In this document: positions 53,601 to 61,241 of the stretch, in pieces
How the letters are laid out: each line of letters starts with the position of its first letter
Position numbering within the stretch: position 1 is the first letter of the stretch
Assembly: GCA_026196775.1 (NCBI GenBank)
Contig: JAPHUD010000033.1
Span: 56,833 to 120,832 of the forward strand
Source: Flavobacteriales bacterium
GTDB lineage: Bacteria; Bacteroidota; Bacteroidia; Flavobacteriales_E; Vicingaceae
Reading direction: 5' to 3'
DNA length: 64,000 nucleotides
The notes under the pieces: generated by a model
The model's input: the letters and a program-made list of their open reading frames with translations, nothing else
Told to the model about the DNA's origin: nothing
Databases searched by the model: none
Made by a program: the position numbers and the translations under genes

Positions 53601-53656
53601 GTTTGCTAACAAAACCTAAACGGCATTAAAACGCTGTTTAGGTAAACCGTTAAAAC
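53601..53656 (+). repeat. Short attC-like inverted repeat K, end of island 3
   Basis: It opens GTTTGCTAAC (53601-53610), complementary at 9 of 10 positions to GTTAGCAACC, the start of the SBBP cassette. The inner stem CCTAAACGGC/GCTGTTTAGG spans 53614-53642. It closes CCGTTAAAAC, whose TTA is the reverse stop codon of the DUF6150 gene. It could also act as a bidirectional terminator between the convergent genes. Confidence 0.65.
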
Positions 53657-54000
53657 TTCAATAAATGAGCTTTAGATTTGTTTTTCCAACCAGCTTGCGA
53701 TTCGTAATCTACATAATAGATTTTTAAATCAGCTTGCGATTCATAATCTACAAAATAAACTTTTTTATCAGCTTGACTTTCGTATTTAACAGCATACCAC
53801 AAACCATCTTTACTAGCTTGGCTTTCGTATTTTACATGGTAAACTTTTAAATCACATTGCGATTCGTAATCCACCACATACACTTTTAAATCTGCCTGAG
53901 ATTCGTATTTTACTTTAAATATTTTTTGTCCGAAAACAACATTACTGTTAAAAGCAAGTGCAAAGAACAAGACAAAAGGAAGGATGATTTTTTTACTCAT
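53650..54000 (-). CDS. DUF6150 family secreted repeat protein
   Basis: 116 residues. A signal peptide (MSKKIILPFVLFFALAFNSNVVFGQ) precedes six tandem units of about 13-15 residues of the form (V/F)x(V/D)(K/D)YESQADLKVY, the hallmark of DUF6150. The repeats alternate KYESQ and DYESQ and are probably short beta strands. Function unknown; likely periplasmic or outer-surface. Its stop codon overlaps the last bases of island 3 repeat K. Confidence 0.8.
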   Translation of the reverse strand: MSKKIILPFVLFFALAFNSNVVFGQKIFKVKYESQADLKVYVVDYESQCDLKVYHVKYESQASKDGLWYAVKYESQADKKVYFVDYESQADLKIYYVDYESQAGWKNKSKAHLLKF

Positions 54001-54012
54001 GGTTTTACTTTT

Positions 54013-55059
54013 TTAATTAAATCGGTTAATGTTTACTTCTTCAGGAAGCGGCTCATCATGTAACAAATATCGTACAAATTTTTGAGCTAACCAAGGAGCC
54101 AACATTACCCCTTTAGTTCCTAATCCGTTAAAAATGAAAAAATTGTTGTGTTGATGATGTACTCCTAACAATGGTTTTCGGTCGCTAACAGTAGGTCTTA
54201 CGCCAGCTTTGTGGGCTTTAACCTCTATGTTGCCATTTATAAATTTTTGAGCTTTGTTTAGCAGTTCTTTTTTAGCTTTTTCGGTGATGTTTTCATCAAT
54301 ATTATCCCAGTCATAAGTAGCACCGAGTTTATAAAAACCGTCATAAGGTAATACAAAAACACCTTTATTAATAGCAACATCTAAAGAGGCGTTTTCAAAA
54401 TCAACACTTAGCACTTCGCCTTTGGTAAGTTTAAACGGTAAGTGTTTAAAATAAGGATTGTTGATGTTTTTATAGCCTTCGCAAAAGATAATGCCTTTAG
54501 CTTTAAAATGGTTCCAATAAACAGTGTTTTCTTCAATTTTTAGATCAGCATAATTAAATTTACTTTCAATAAAAGCATTGTTTTTAATAAGGTATTTTTG
54601 AAAAGCTTCTAACCATTTTTTTGTCCTTAAAAAACCAGATTGAAGTACTTTTGAAGTCCCAAAAGGTGTGGCAATAAAATTTTCGTCAAAAGGTTTTTCG
54701 TTTTTGTCACTTATCCAATCAAATAATTCGGGTTCATTGCTTTTTTGTTTCCAAAAAGAGCATTCTTTTTCATCTACAAAAAGTTTATAAATAGGCATTT
54801 CTTGGTAAAAATTACTGCCTAACAATTGTTCTTGATTTCGGTAAAAATTAACAGCCAGTGGTAAAGTACTCTCTACCATCCAACTTTTGGTAAGTCGTTT
54901 AAACACCACTGGATTACACAAGCCCGCAGCAACTTTTGAAGAAGTTTGAGGATGGTTTTCATCAACAACAACAATTTTTTTACCCTCTTCCATCAACTGA
55001 AAAGCCAATACAGAGCCTGCCAATCCTTGTCCAACTATGATGTAATCAATTTCGTTCAT
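54013..55059 (-). CDS. FAD-dependent oxidoreductase (DAO family)
   Basis: About 348 residues from the ATG at 55059 (MNEIDYIIVGQGLAGSVLAFQL); the TTG three codons upstream is not needed. The N-terminal dinucleotide-binding motif is GxGxxG (GQGLAG). VVDENHPQTSSKVAAGLCNPVVFKRLTKSW and the C-terminal AGVRPTVSDRKPLLGVH and GLGTKGVMLAPW blocks match the glycine/D-amino-acid-oxidase-like family. The substrate is unknown; relatives include MnmC- and ThiO-type oxidases. Confidence 0.85.
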   Translation of the reverse strand: MNEIDYIIVGQGLAGSVLAFQLMEEGKKIVVVDENHPQTSSKVAAGLCNPVVFKRLTKSWMVESTLPLAVNFYRNQEQLLGSNFYQEMPIYKLFVDEKECSFWKQKSNEPELFDWISDKNEKPFDENFIATPFGTSKVLQSGFLRTKKWLEAFQKYLIKNNAFIESKFNYADLKIEENTVYWNHFKAKGIIFCEGYKNINNPYFKHLPFKLTKGEVLSVDFENASLDVAINKGVFVLPYDGFYKLGATYDWDNIDENITEKAKKELLNKAQKFINGNIEVKAHKAGVRPTVSDRKPLLGVHHQHNNFFIFNGLGTKGVMLAPWLAQKFVRYLLHDEPLPEEVNINRFN

Positions 55060-55078
55060 TAACAACAAAAGTAGTTTT

Positions 55079-55369
55079 TTAATTTGCGATTTTTTTTGCT
55101 TTTGTACAACTTTTACAATGGTAAACTATAGCGAGTCTTTTATTGGGCCAAGGACCTTTTAAACAACCCATACACTTTTTCTTTTTTGCATTTGGAAATG
55201 CATTATTTATACATGGATATCTTGGTTTTCCATAAACTGTCCCAACCAATGCTTTATTCATTTTTGTGTTATGAATTTCACAAACTCTTATTTCTTGATT
55301 TTTAGTAGAATTATGTAGCACACAAGAATTAAATAACAGGGTTATAAATATGATGAGAATATTTTTCAA
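55079..55369 (-). CDS. Small cysteine-rich lipoprotein, hypothetical
   Basis: 96 residues. A lipoprotein signal peptide (MKNILIIFITLLFNSC, lipidated Cys16) precedes a basic, cysteine-rich body with CEIHNTKM, YPCINNAFPNAKKKKCMGC and YHCKSC motifs, perhaps metal-binding. Not recognised. It lies 19 bp upstream of the FAD oxidoreductase start on the same strand. Confidence 0.6.
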   Translation of the reverse strand: MKNILIIFITLLFNSCVLHNSTKNQEIRVCEIHNTKMNKALVGTVYGKPRYPCINNAFPNAKKKKCMGCLKGPWPNKRLAIVYHCKSCTKAKKIAN

Positions 55370-55454
55370 AATGAATTATGTAAAGTAGTGAAGTAAAAGT
55401 AATTAAAAAATTCATAATTTTAAATCTCGAAACCACCTAACTAAAACTACATAA

Positions 55455-56888
55455 ATGAGCACAATTTCAGTCAATTGGCAATCAGAAATAAACAAAATTA
55501 TTTTACGTTACCATACCATTGCTTTATGGGTTGCTGTTATTTTTAACATGCTCTTTTTTGTTACCGATTATTTTAATATTTATGAATATTGGCAAGAGTT
55601 TTTAACTTTTAGGGTAGCTGTTTCTTTTGTTTGTTTAATTACAGTGTTGTTTCATAAAAAAATTAAAATTCCAATTGAAGTTTTAGGGTTTATTCCGGTT
55701 TTTTTAATTTCTATTCAAAACGCATATATGTGGAGCGTGATGGATTTAGAACACCTTCAAAAACATGCATTTGCTTACATCGCCTTGTTTATAGGTTCTG
55801 GTATGTTTATGTTTTACCATGTTTATTATTCTATAATAATTGTAGTTGCCAACATTATTGCCAACATTATTTTTTTTCACTATAATAGTTCGTTAAGTGT
55901 TGATGAAATCTTGGTAAGTGGAGGTTTGCTAACAGGTGCGGTAGCTGTTTTTTCTATTTTATTAATTAGAATGCGTTATCGACTAACCAAAAAAGAAATT
56001 GTTGCCCGTTTGATGTTGGAAAAATCTAAAAAGCAACTAGAAGAACAAAAAGCCATTACCGAAGAAAAAAACAAGGAAATTGTTGATAGTATTAACTACG
56101 CCAAACGAATTCAAGATGCTTTAATCACCCCTCCTTCGAAACTAAAAAAATTGTTGCCAGAATCATTTGTGGTTTTTTTACCAAAAGATATTGTTAGTGG
56201 CGATTTTTATTGGGCAACAGAAGTTACTACCACTAAAGCAAATGAACATAATGAAAAGTTGCTAGTTTTTGCTGTTGCTGATTGTACTGGTCATGGCGTT
56301 TCTGGAGCTTTTATGAGTATTATAGGCTTAAAAATTTTAAATCAATCTAAAATACAGCCTAATATTAACTCTCCTGCAGAGGCTTTAAATTACTTAAATG
56401 ATGAGGTTTATAATACGATAAATATTCACACAGAAGATGAAAATGTGATAAGAGATGGAATGGATATTGCGCTTTGTAGTTTAAGGTTTCATTCCCAAGA
56501 TTCAACGTTAGAAAAATCAGAAATAGCAGCCACATTGCAATATGCTGGAGCAAATAATCCGCTTTATATTGTTAGAAGTGGTTTACTTATAGAAACTAAA
56601 GCCGATAAGCAACCTATTGGTGCTTATGAAACAGAAAAGTCTTTTCAAAACCACGAAATTGAACTGCAAAAAGGTGATATGGTTTATATCTTTTCAGATG
56701 GATTTGCCGATCAGTTTGGTGGACCAAAAGGAAAGAAGTTTAATTATAAACAATTTAAACAACTGTTACAGGAAGTAGCACACTTACCTGTTGATGAACA
56801 ACAAAAAGTATTGCTTAACAACCATATAGCGTGGAGAGATGACCAAGAACAATTGGATGATATTTGTATTATGGGCGTGAGAATTTAA
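55455..56888 (+). CDS. Membrane SpoIIE/PP2C-type serine phosphatase
   Basis: 477 residues. The first 175 residues hold about six transmembrane helices. A coiled-coil linker follows (LEKSKKQLEEQKAITEEKNKEIVDSINYAKRIQDAL). The SpoIIE domain starts near LLPESFVVFLPKDIVSGDFYWA and carries the metal site VADCTGHGVSGAFMS and FSDGFADQFGG. Such RsbU-like phosphatases dephosphorylate STAS proteins in partner-switching pathways. The RsbW-like kinase at 18204 is a possible functional partner, but they are not adjacent. It overlaps the convergent next gene by 4 bp. Confidence 0.88.
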   Translation: MSTISVNWQSEINKIILRYHTIALWVAVIFNMLFFVTDYFNIYEYWQEFLTFRVAVSFVCLITVLFHKKIKIPIEVLGFIPVFLISIQNAYMWSVMDLEHLQKHAFAYIALFIGSGMFMFYHVYYSIIIVVANIIANIIFFHYNSSLSVDEILVSGGLLTGAVAVFSILLIRMRYRLTKKEIVARLMLEKSKKQLEEQKAITEEKNKEIVDSINYAKRIQDALITPPSKLKKLLPESFVVFLPKDIVSGDFYWATEVTTTKANEHNEKLLVFAVADCTGHGVSGAFMSIIGLKILNQSKIQPNINSPAEALNYLNDEVYNTINIHTEDENVIRDGMDIALCSLRFHSQDSTLEKSEIAATLQYAGANNPLYIVRSGLLIETKADKQPIGAYETEKSFQNHEIELQKGDMVYIFSDGFADQFGGPKGKKFNYKQFKQLLQEVAHLPVDEQQKVLLNNHIAWRDDQEQLDDICIMGVRI

Positions 56889-57790
56889 GGTAAGGTCACC
56901 ATAAACACACCTCTTAGACCTTTGTTAATTAAATCTTCTTTTAGGTTTTGAATCTCTGTAGCAGAAGAAGATTTTCCGTATCTAATCTTTGTTAAGCCAC
57001 CAATATTTTCTTTAGTAATCAAGTTATAATCTAAACCATGTTGTTTACAAAAATTTCGTACACGTGTTTCCGAATATTCTGAAAGTGCTAAAATTTGAAC
57101 GCCATATTGTTTTTTAGATGACGTGTTTGTTGGTGTTGGCTTAGGTTCAGGCTTTTTTTCCACTTTTTTTTGTGTGGGTTCTACAGTTTCTGTTATTTCT
57201 TCTTCTGGTTCTTCTGGTGTTTCTTCAACAACAGGAGTTGAGGTTTCTTTTTCTACCTCTTCCTCTTCTTCAGCCTCAATAGTTTCTGTTACCACTACTT
57301 CTTCTTCCTCAATCACTACCTTTTCCTCCTCTTCCGTTTCAGTAGTTGTAGGAGTTGAAGCTAATGTCGATGAGCCTTCATCAGTATTAATGGTAAGTGG
57401 AGCAAGTGCTACCTTATCTTTTACTTCGTTTCGTGAATATTGAATGGCTGCAGGAATATCTAAAGATTGACCATTATTAACAAGTATTATAAACTCAATA
57501 TTAATGGCTCCTGATGCAGGAACAGCCATTAAATAAAACTTTAACTGATTATTTTTTCTATCGGTAAAAAAAGAATTGTTAGGAGAAGCTTTGTATGTGT
57601 GTTCATCTGCAATATCGTATTCAATACGAGCAATATCAACGTTTTCTAGACCAGTAATAGCAGTTTTCACCAAAAACTCATTAGGCTGTCCAGTTGCTTC
57701 AACAACATGTGAAGAAGTTACTGTTTGTGCAAATATATTAGTTGAGGTTATTACAACAACAAATAAAAAAAGCAATGTGTTTTTTGTCAT
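56885..57790 (-). CDS. Secreted protein with acidic linker and SPOR-like C-terminal domain
   Basis: 301 residues. The signal peptide is MTKNTLLFLFVVVITSTNIFAQ, followed by a beta-rich N-terminal domain (about 25-125) and a low-complexity Glu/Thr/Val linker (about 150-215, EEEEKVVIEEEEVVV). The C-terminal 75 residues, SKKQYGVQILALSEYSETRVRNFCKQ and following, have the two-repeat pattern of SPOR peptidoglycan-binding domains. Binding to denuded glycan at division or in the envelope is inferred. It is a single gene. Confidence 0.75.
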   Translation of the reverse strand: MTKNTLLFLFVVVITSTNIFAQTVTSSHVVEATGQPNEFLVKTAITGLENVDIARIEYDIADEHTYKASPNNSFFTDRKNNQLKFYLMAVPASGAINIEFIILVNNGQSLDIPAAIQYSRNEVKDKVALAPLTINTDEGSSTLASTPTTTETEEEEKVVIEEEEVVVTETIEAEEEEEVEKETSTPVVEETPEEPEEEITETVEPTQKKVEKKPEPKPTPTNTSSKKQYGVQILALSEYSETRVRNFCKQHGLDYNLITKENIGGLTKIRYGKSSSATEIQNLKEDLINKGLRGVFMVTLP

Positions 57791-57912
57791 AATTCAGGGT
57801 TTAATTAACCTAAAAGGCGATTAAAATTATGGTAAATATATAAAAAAATCCCGTGAAAAAAGTAATTTTAAAATGATACAGTTCTAAAATCATGAACTTT
57901 AAATACGAAACA

Positions 57913-59202
57913 TCAAACTCCTTCCAGTCCTTTTTTATAAGTTGCAATAGCTCTTTCTCGGGCAAATTTATGTTCAACCATAGGAGAGGGATAACTTAAT
58001 TCATGGAGGTCTTTTACCCATCTTGAGATGTATTTAAGCTTGGGGTCAAATTTTTTAACTTGCTCGTAAGGGTTAAACACCCTAAAATAAGGTGCGGCAT
58101 CGCAGCCTGTTCCTGCAGCCCATTGCCAGTTGCCATTGTTGGCTGATAAGTCGTAATCCAATAATTTTTTAGCAAAATATGCTTCACCCCAACGCCAGTC
58201 TACTAGTAAGTGTTTGCACAAAAATGAAGCGACAACCATTCTAACCCTGTTGTGCATGTATCCAGTTTCGTTGAGTTGCCGCATGCCAGCATCTACAATG
58301 GGGTAGCCTGTTTTACCTTCGCACCAAAGAACAAATTCTTTTTCGTTGTTTCTCCAATTTATTTGGTCATATTTTACTTTAAAATTCTGATTAACAACGT
58401 GTGGGAAGTGAAATAAAATTTGCATAAAAAACTCTCTCCAAATCAATTCATTTAAAAAGATTTCACTTTGGTGTTTAGTGTTATTAATTACCTCTCGGGT
58501 GCTAATGTTGCCAAATCTTAGGTGTGGACTTAAATAACTAGTACTGTCTATTGCTGGGAAGTTTCTTTCTGCTTCGTAACTCTCTAGGTTTGCTAATGAG
58601 TATGGTTTAACCTTGATAGAAGACAGATTAAAATTTAGAGATGTTATACTTGGGAAAGAAAATTGAGTTTTGGCTAAATTAGTAAGGTGGTTTTCACTTT
58701 TTTTAGCTTCACACAAAGTAGAAGAAAAAGCTTTTAACCATTTGTTTTTGTAAGGAGTATAAATGGTGTAGGGAGTTTCATCATCTTTCAACACATCATT
58801 TTCTTCAAAAATAACTTGATCTTTATAACTGAAAACAGCAATGTTATTGTTTTTTGCTAGAGTACTAATTTCGGTATCTCTTTTAATGGCATAAGGTTCA
58901 TAATCTTTATTGAAATAGATGTTTTTAACCTCATATTCCGATATGATTTTTTGCCAAACCTCTTTAGGGCTTCCCTTTAAAACTAACATGCTACTTCTTA
59001 TTTTTTTTAGTTCTTCATTAATAGATTGAAGTTGTTTGTAAATAAATGAAATGCGAGCATCATTTTTAGGGAGTTCTTCAATAATGTTACTATCAAAAAT
59101 AAAAAGAGGAATAACTTGTTGGTTTTCGCTTAATGCATGAAAAAGAGCTGTATTATCTGATAAACGCAAATCTCTTCTGAACCAAAAAAAAGTAGTTTTC
59201 AT
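57913..59202 (-). CDS. phrB: Deoxyribodipyrimidine photolyase (class I cryptochrome/photolyase family)
   Basis: 429 residues. The N-terminal antenna domain begins TTFFWFRRDLRLSDNTAL. The FAD-binding domain has HLRFGNISTREV, ELIWREFFMQILF, WCEGKTGYPIVDAGMRQLNETGYMHNR and LSANNGNWQWAAGTGCDAAPYFRVFNP, all typical of CPD photolyases, including the tryptophans of the electron path. It repairs UV-induced pyrimidine dimers using blue light. The phoR-like gene ends 6 bp upstream on the same strand. Confidence 0.93.
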   Translation of the reverse strand: MKTTFFWFRRDLRLSDNTALFHALSENQQVIPLFIFDSNIIEELPKNDARISFIYKQLQSINEELKKIRSSMLVLKGSPKEVWQKIISEYEVKNIYFNKDYEPYAIKRDTEISTLAKNNNIAVFSYKDQVIFEENDVLKDDETPYTIYTPYKNKWLKAFSSTLCEAKKSENHLTNLAKTQFSFPSITSLNFNLSSIKVKPYSLANLESYEAERNFPAIDSTSYLSPHLRFGNISTREVINNTKHQSEIFLNELIWREFFMQILFHFPHVVNQNFKVKYDQINWRNNEKEFVLWCEGKTGYPIVDAGMRQLNETGYMHNRVRMVVASFLCKHLLVDWRWGEAYFAKKLLDYDLSANNGNWQWAAGTGCDAAPYFRVFNPYEQVKKFDPKLKYISRWVKDLHELSYPSPMVEHKFARERAIATYKKGLEGV

Positions 59203-59208
59203 AAAAGA

Positions 59209-60255
59209 TTATTTGGCTTTTTTAAGGGTAAACGAAAAAGTAGATCCAACGCCTACTGTGCTTCTTACGTTTATGGTTTGTTTGTGGGCTTCAACAATGT
59301 GTTTTACAATAGAAAGTCCTAGTCCAGAACCACCATTTTCTCTTGCTCTACCTTTATCTGTTCTGTAAAATCTTTCAAACAGACGGGGCAAGTGCTGGGC
59401 TTCAATTCCTTCACCATCATCAGCCACTTCAACCAAAATATTATCATGCATATCAAAAAACTTAATTCTTATAGTGCCATTTGGTTTACCGTATTTAATA
59501 GCGTTGATTATAAGGTTAACCAATACTTGAGTTATTTTTCTAGCATCTGCCATTATCCAGATTGGTTTTTCTTGATTTTGAATTTTTACTGTAACTCCAG
59601 CTTTATTTATTCTTTCTTCAAGAGAGTCTACCACTTCCTTAACAACTTCAACGATATCAGTTTTTTCAATTTTCATAGAAAGCCTGCCACTTTCTAACTT
59701 TGTAATTTCATCTAAATCTTCAATTATATCTATCATTCTCTCCACACTATTGTTGGCTTTAACCAAATAATCTTTATTAATATTGGGGTCGTCCATTCCG
59801 CCTTCTATAAGTGTAAGTAGATAACCTTGAATATTAAAAATAGGTGTTTTTAGTTCGTGAGAAACATTACCAACAAATTCTCTTCTAAAGTTTTCTGAGG
59901 TTTTTAAACGGGTAATTTCTTGCTGATTGGTTTTTGCCCAATCTAGAACGTCTTGCTGAACTTTTTGAATAATATTATCACTAAAGTCAAGGTCTTCTAT
60001 TTCACCATCTTTCTTTAATTTTTGATTGTGAATGGTTCTATAAATGAGTTTAATTTTTCTGTAAATAAATTTTTCTAGAGCAAATAAAAACCCAAAATAG
60101 CTTGTTAATAAAGTAATGATAAAAAGTAGTAAAAATAGATAAAAAGGAAGGTTGCAATCAAAAAAAAGCAAGCCTATAAATAGAGAAACAACCACGGTGG
60201 TAGCAATTAAAAAAGCTACTCTAATGGCAATACCTTTTGGGGTTAATTCTTTCAT
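59209..60255 (-). CDS. phoR: Sensor histidine kinase, PhoR-like
   Basis: About 348 residues from the ATG at 60255 (MKELTPKGIAIRVAFLIATT). Two N-terminal transmembrane helices have almost no periplasmic loop between them, and a coiled linker follows. HisKA has FVGNVSHELKTPIFNIQGYL (phospho-His). The HATPase has the N-box QVLVNLIINAIKYGK, G1 EVADDGEGIEAQHLPRLFERFYR and G2 GGSGLGLSIVKHIVE. There is no PAS domain, as in PhoR proteins of Bacteroidota. The regulator gene lies 42 bp upstream; phosphate control is inferred from similarity only. Confidence 0.85.
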   Translation of the reverse strand: MKELTPKGIAIRVAFLIATTVVVSLFIGLLFFDCNLPFYLFLLLFIITLLTSYFGFLFALEKFIYRKIKLIYRTIHNQKLKKDGEIEDLDFSDNIIQKVQQDVLDWAKTNQQEITRLKTSENFRREFVGNVSHELKTPIFNIQGYLLTLIEGGMDDPNINKDYLVKANNSVERMIDIIEDLDEITKLESGRLSMKIEKTDIVEVVKEVVDSLEERINKAGVTVKIQNQEKPIWIMADARKITQVLVNLIINAIKYGKPNGTIRIKFFDMHDNILVEVADDGEGIEAQHLPRLFERFYRTDKGRARENGGSGLGLSIVKHIVEAHKQTINVRSTVGVGSTFSFTLKKAK

Positions 60256-60297
60256 TAATAACAAAAGTAAGTATAAAATAAATTGAAAAAGAAGCTT

Positions 60298-60987
60298 TTA
60301 ATCGACTAACTTCAGCTTATAACCAACCCCTTTTATGGTTTCTATATATTTATCGCCAAGTTTTTCTCTAAGTTTCCTAATATGCACATCAATGGTTCTG
60401 TCGCCAACCACTACATCTGTTCCCCAAATAGTTTCTAGTATAACTTCTCTGGTAAATACTTTTCCGGGTTTTGACATTAATAACGCCAATAATTCAAATT
60501 CTTTTTTAGGAAGTGCAAAAGAATTCTCATCTTGATAAACCAAATACTTTTCACGATCTATCTTAATGTTGCCTACTTCAATTTCAAGTTCTCCAACGGG
60601 CTCAGAAACATTATTTTTTCTTCTAAGAATAGCTTTTATTTTGCTAACCAACAATCTTGGTTTTATAGGCTTAGCAATGTAATCATCGGCACCAGCATCA
60701 AAACCTGCAACTTGTGAGTAATCTTCGGCACGAGCACTTAAAAAAGTAATCAATGTATCTTTTAATTCATCTATAGCTCTTAATTCGTGACAGGTTTCTA
60801 TACCATCCATTTCGGGCATCATTACATCAATAACAATTAAATCAGGTTTTTCTTTTTGTGCAATTTGTATGGCTTCTTTTCCCGACAAAGCTGTTAGTAC
60901 CTCAAAACCTTCTTTTTTTAAATTATAGCTAATAAAGGTAAGGATGTCTTGTTCATCATCAACTAATAATATCTTTTCGTTTGTCAT
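60298..60987 (-). CDS. phoB: OmpR/PhoB-family response regulator
   Basis: 229 residues. Receiver domain with acidic pair DDE near the start, phospho-acceptor Asp in LIVIDVMMPEMDG, conserved Ser/Thr in TFLSARAEDYSQVAGFDAGADDYIAKPIKP and the catalytic Lys there. C-terminal winged helix: LPKKEFELLALLMSKPGKVFTREVILETIWG and RTIDVHIRKLREKLG. It forms a two-gene unit with the kinase downstream. Confidence 0.88.
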   Translation of the reverse strand: MTNEKILLVDDEQDILTFISYNLKKEGFEVLTALSGKEAIQIAQKEKPDLIVIDVMMPEMDGIETCHELRAIDELKDTLITFLSARAEDYSQVAGFDAGADDYIAKPIKPRLLVSKIKAILRRKNNVSEPVGELEIEVGNIKIDREKYLVYQDENSFALPKKEFELLALLMSKPGKVFTREVILETIWGTDVVVGDRTIDVHIRKLREKLGDKYIETIKGVGYKLKLVD

Positions 60988-61203
60988 AATAGTAGCAACT
61001 AATTATTTTCAACAAAGTTACCCCTCTTCTTTTGTTAATTGTGTTAATTTAATATTAATAATGCTTCTGTTAGCCTTTACATAAGGTTTGAGTAATAAAC
61101 TTAGCACTAAAAACAACCCAATAAGTTTTTCAGGTAATATTTCCTTAACATCATCATAAGAGTATTATAAAACAGAGGATACAGAGAAGTAATAATGTGC
61201 TCG

Positions 61204-61211
61204 TTATTTTG
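61204..61211 (+). promoter_or_regulatory. Near-consensus -7 box (TTATTTTG) for the 61242 lipoprotein gene
   Basis: Seven of eight positions match TAnnTTTG, 31 nt before the start codon. The divergent 254-bp region between phoB and this gene holds no other recognisable element. Confidence 0.35.
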
Positions 61212-61241
61212 CCATCGAAAAGTTAATTATAAATTTTAAAA

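Noticed and set aside
10567..53656. Island repeats explained as REP/MITE elements or bidirectional terminators
   Set aside because: They differ in sequence from one another, lack target duplications, follow each gene in fixed orientation to a leader, and show cassette-specific complementarity between start and end; none of this is expected for MITEs or terminators. A terminator side-function remains possible, especially for K.
57123..57443. Serine/valine-rich open frame opposite the SPOR-like gene
   Set aside because: It is the antisense reading of the Glu/Thr-rich linker; such frames arise from biased composition.
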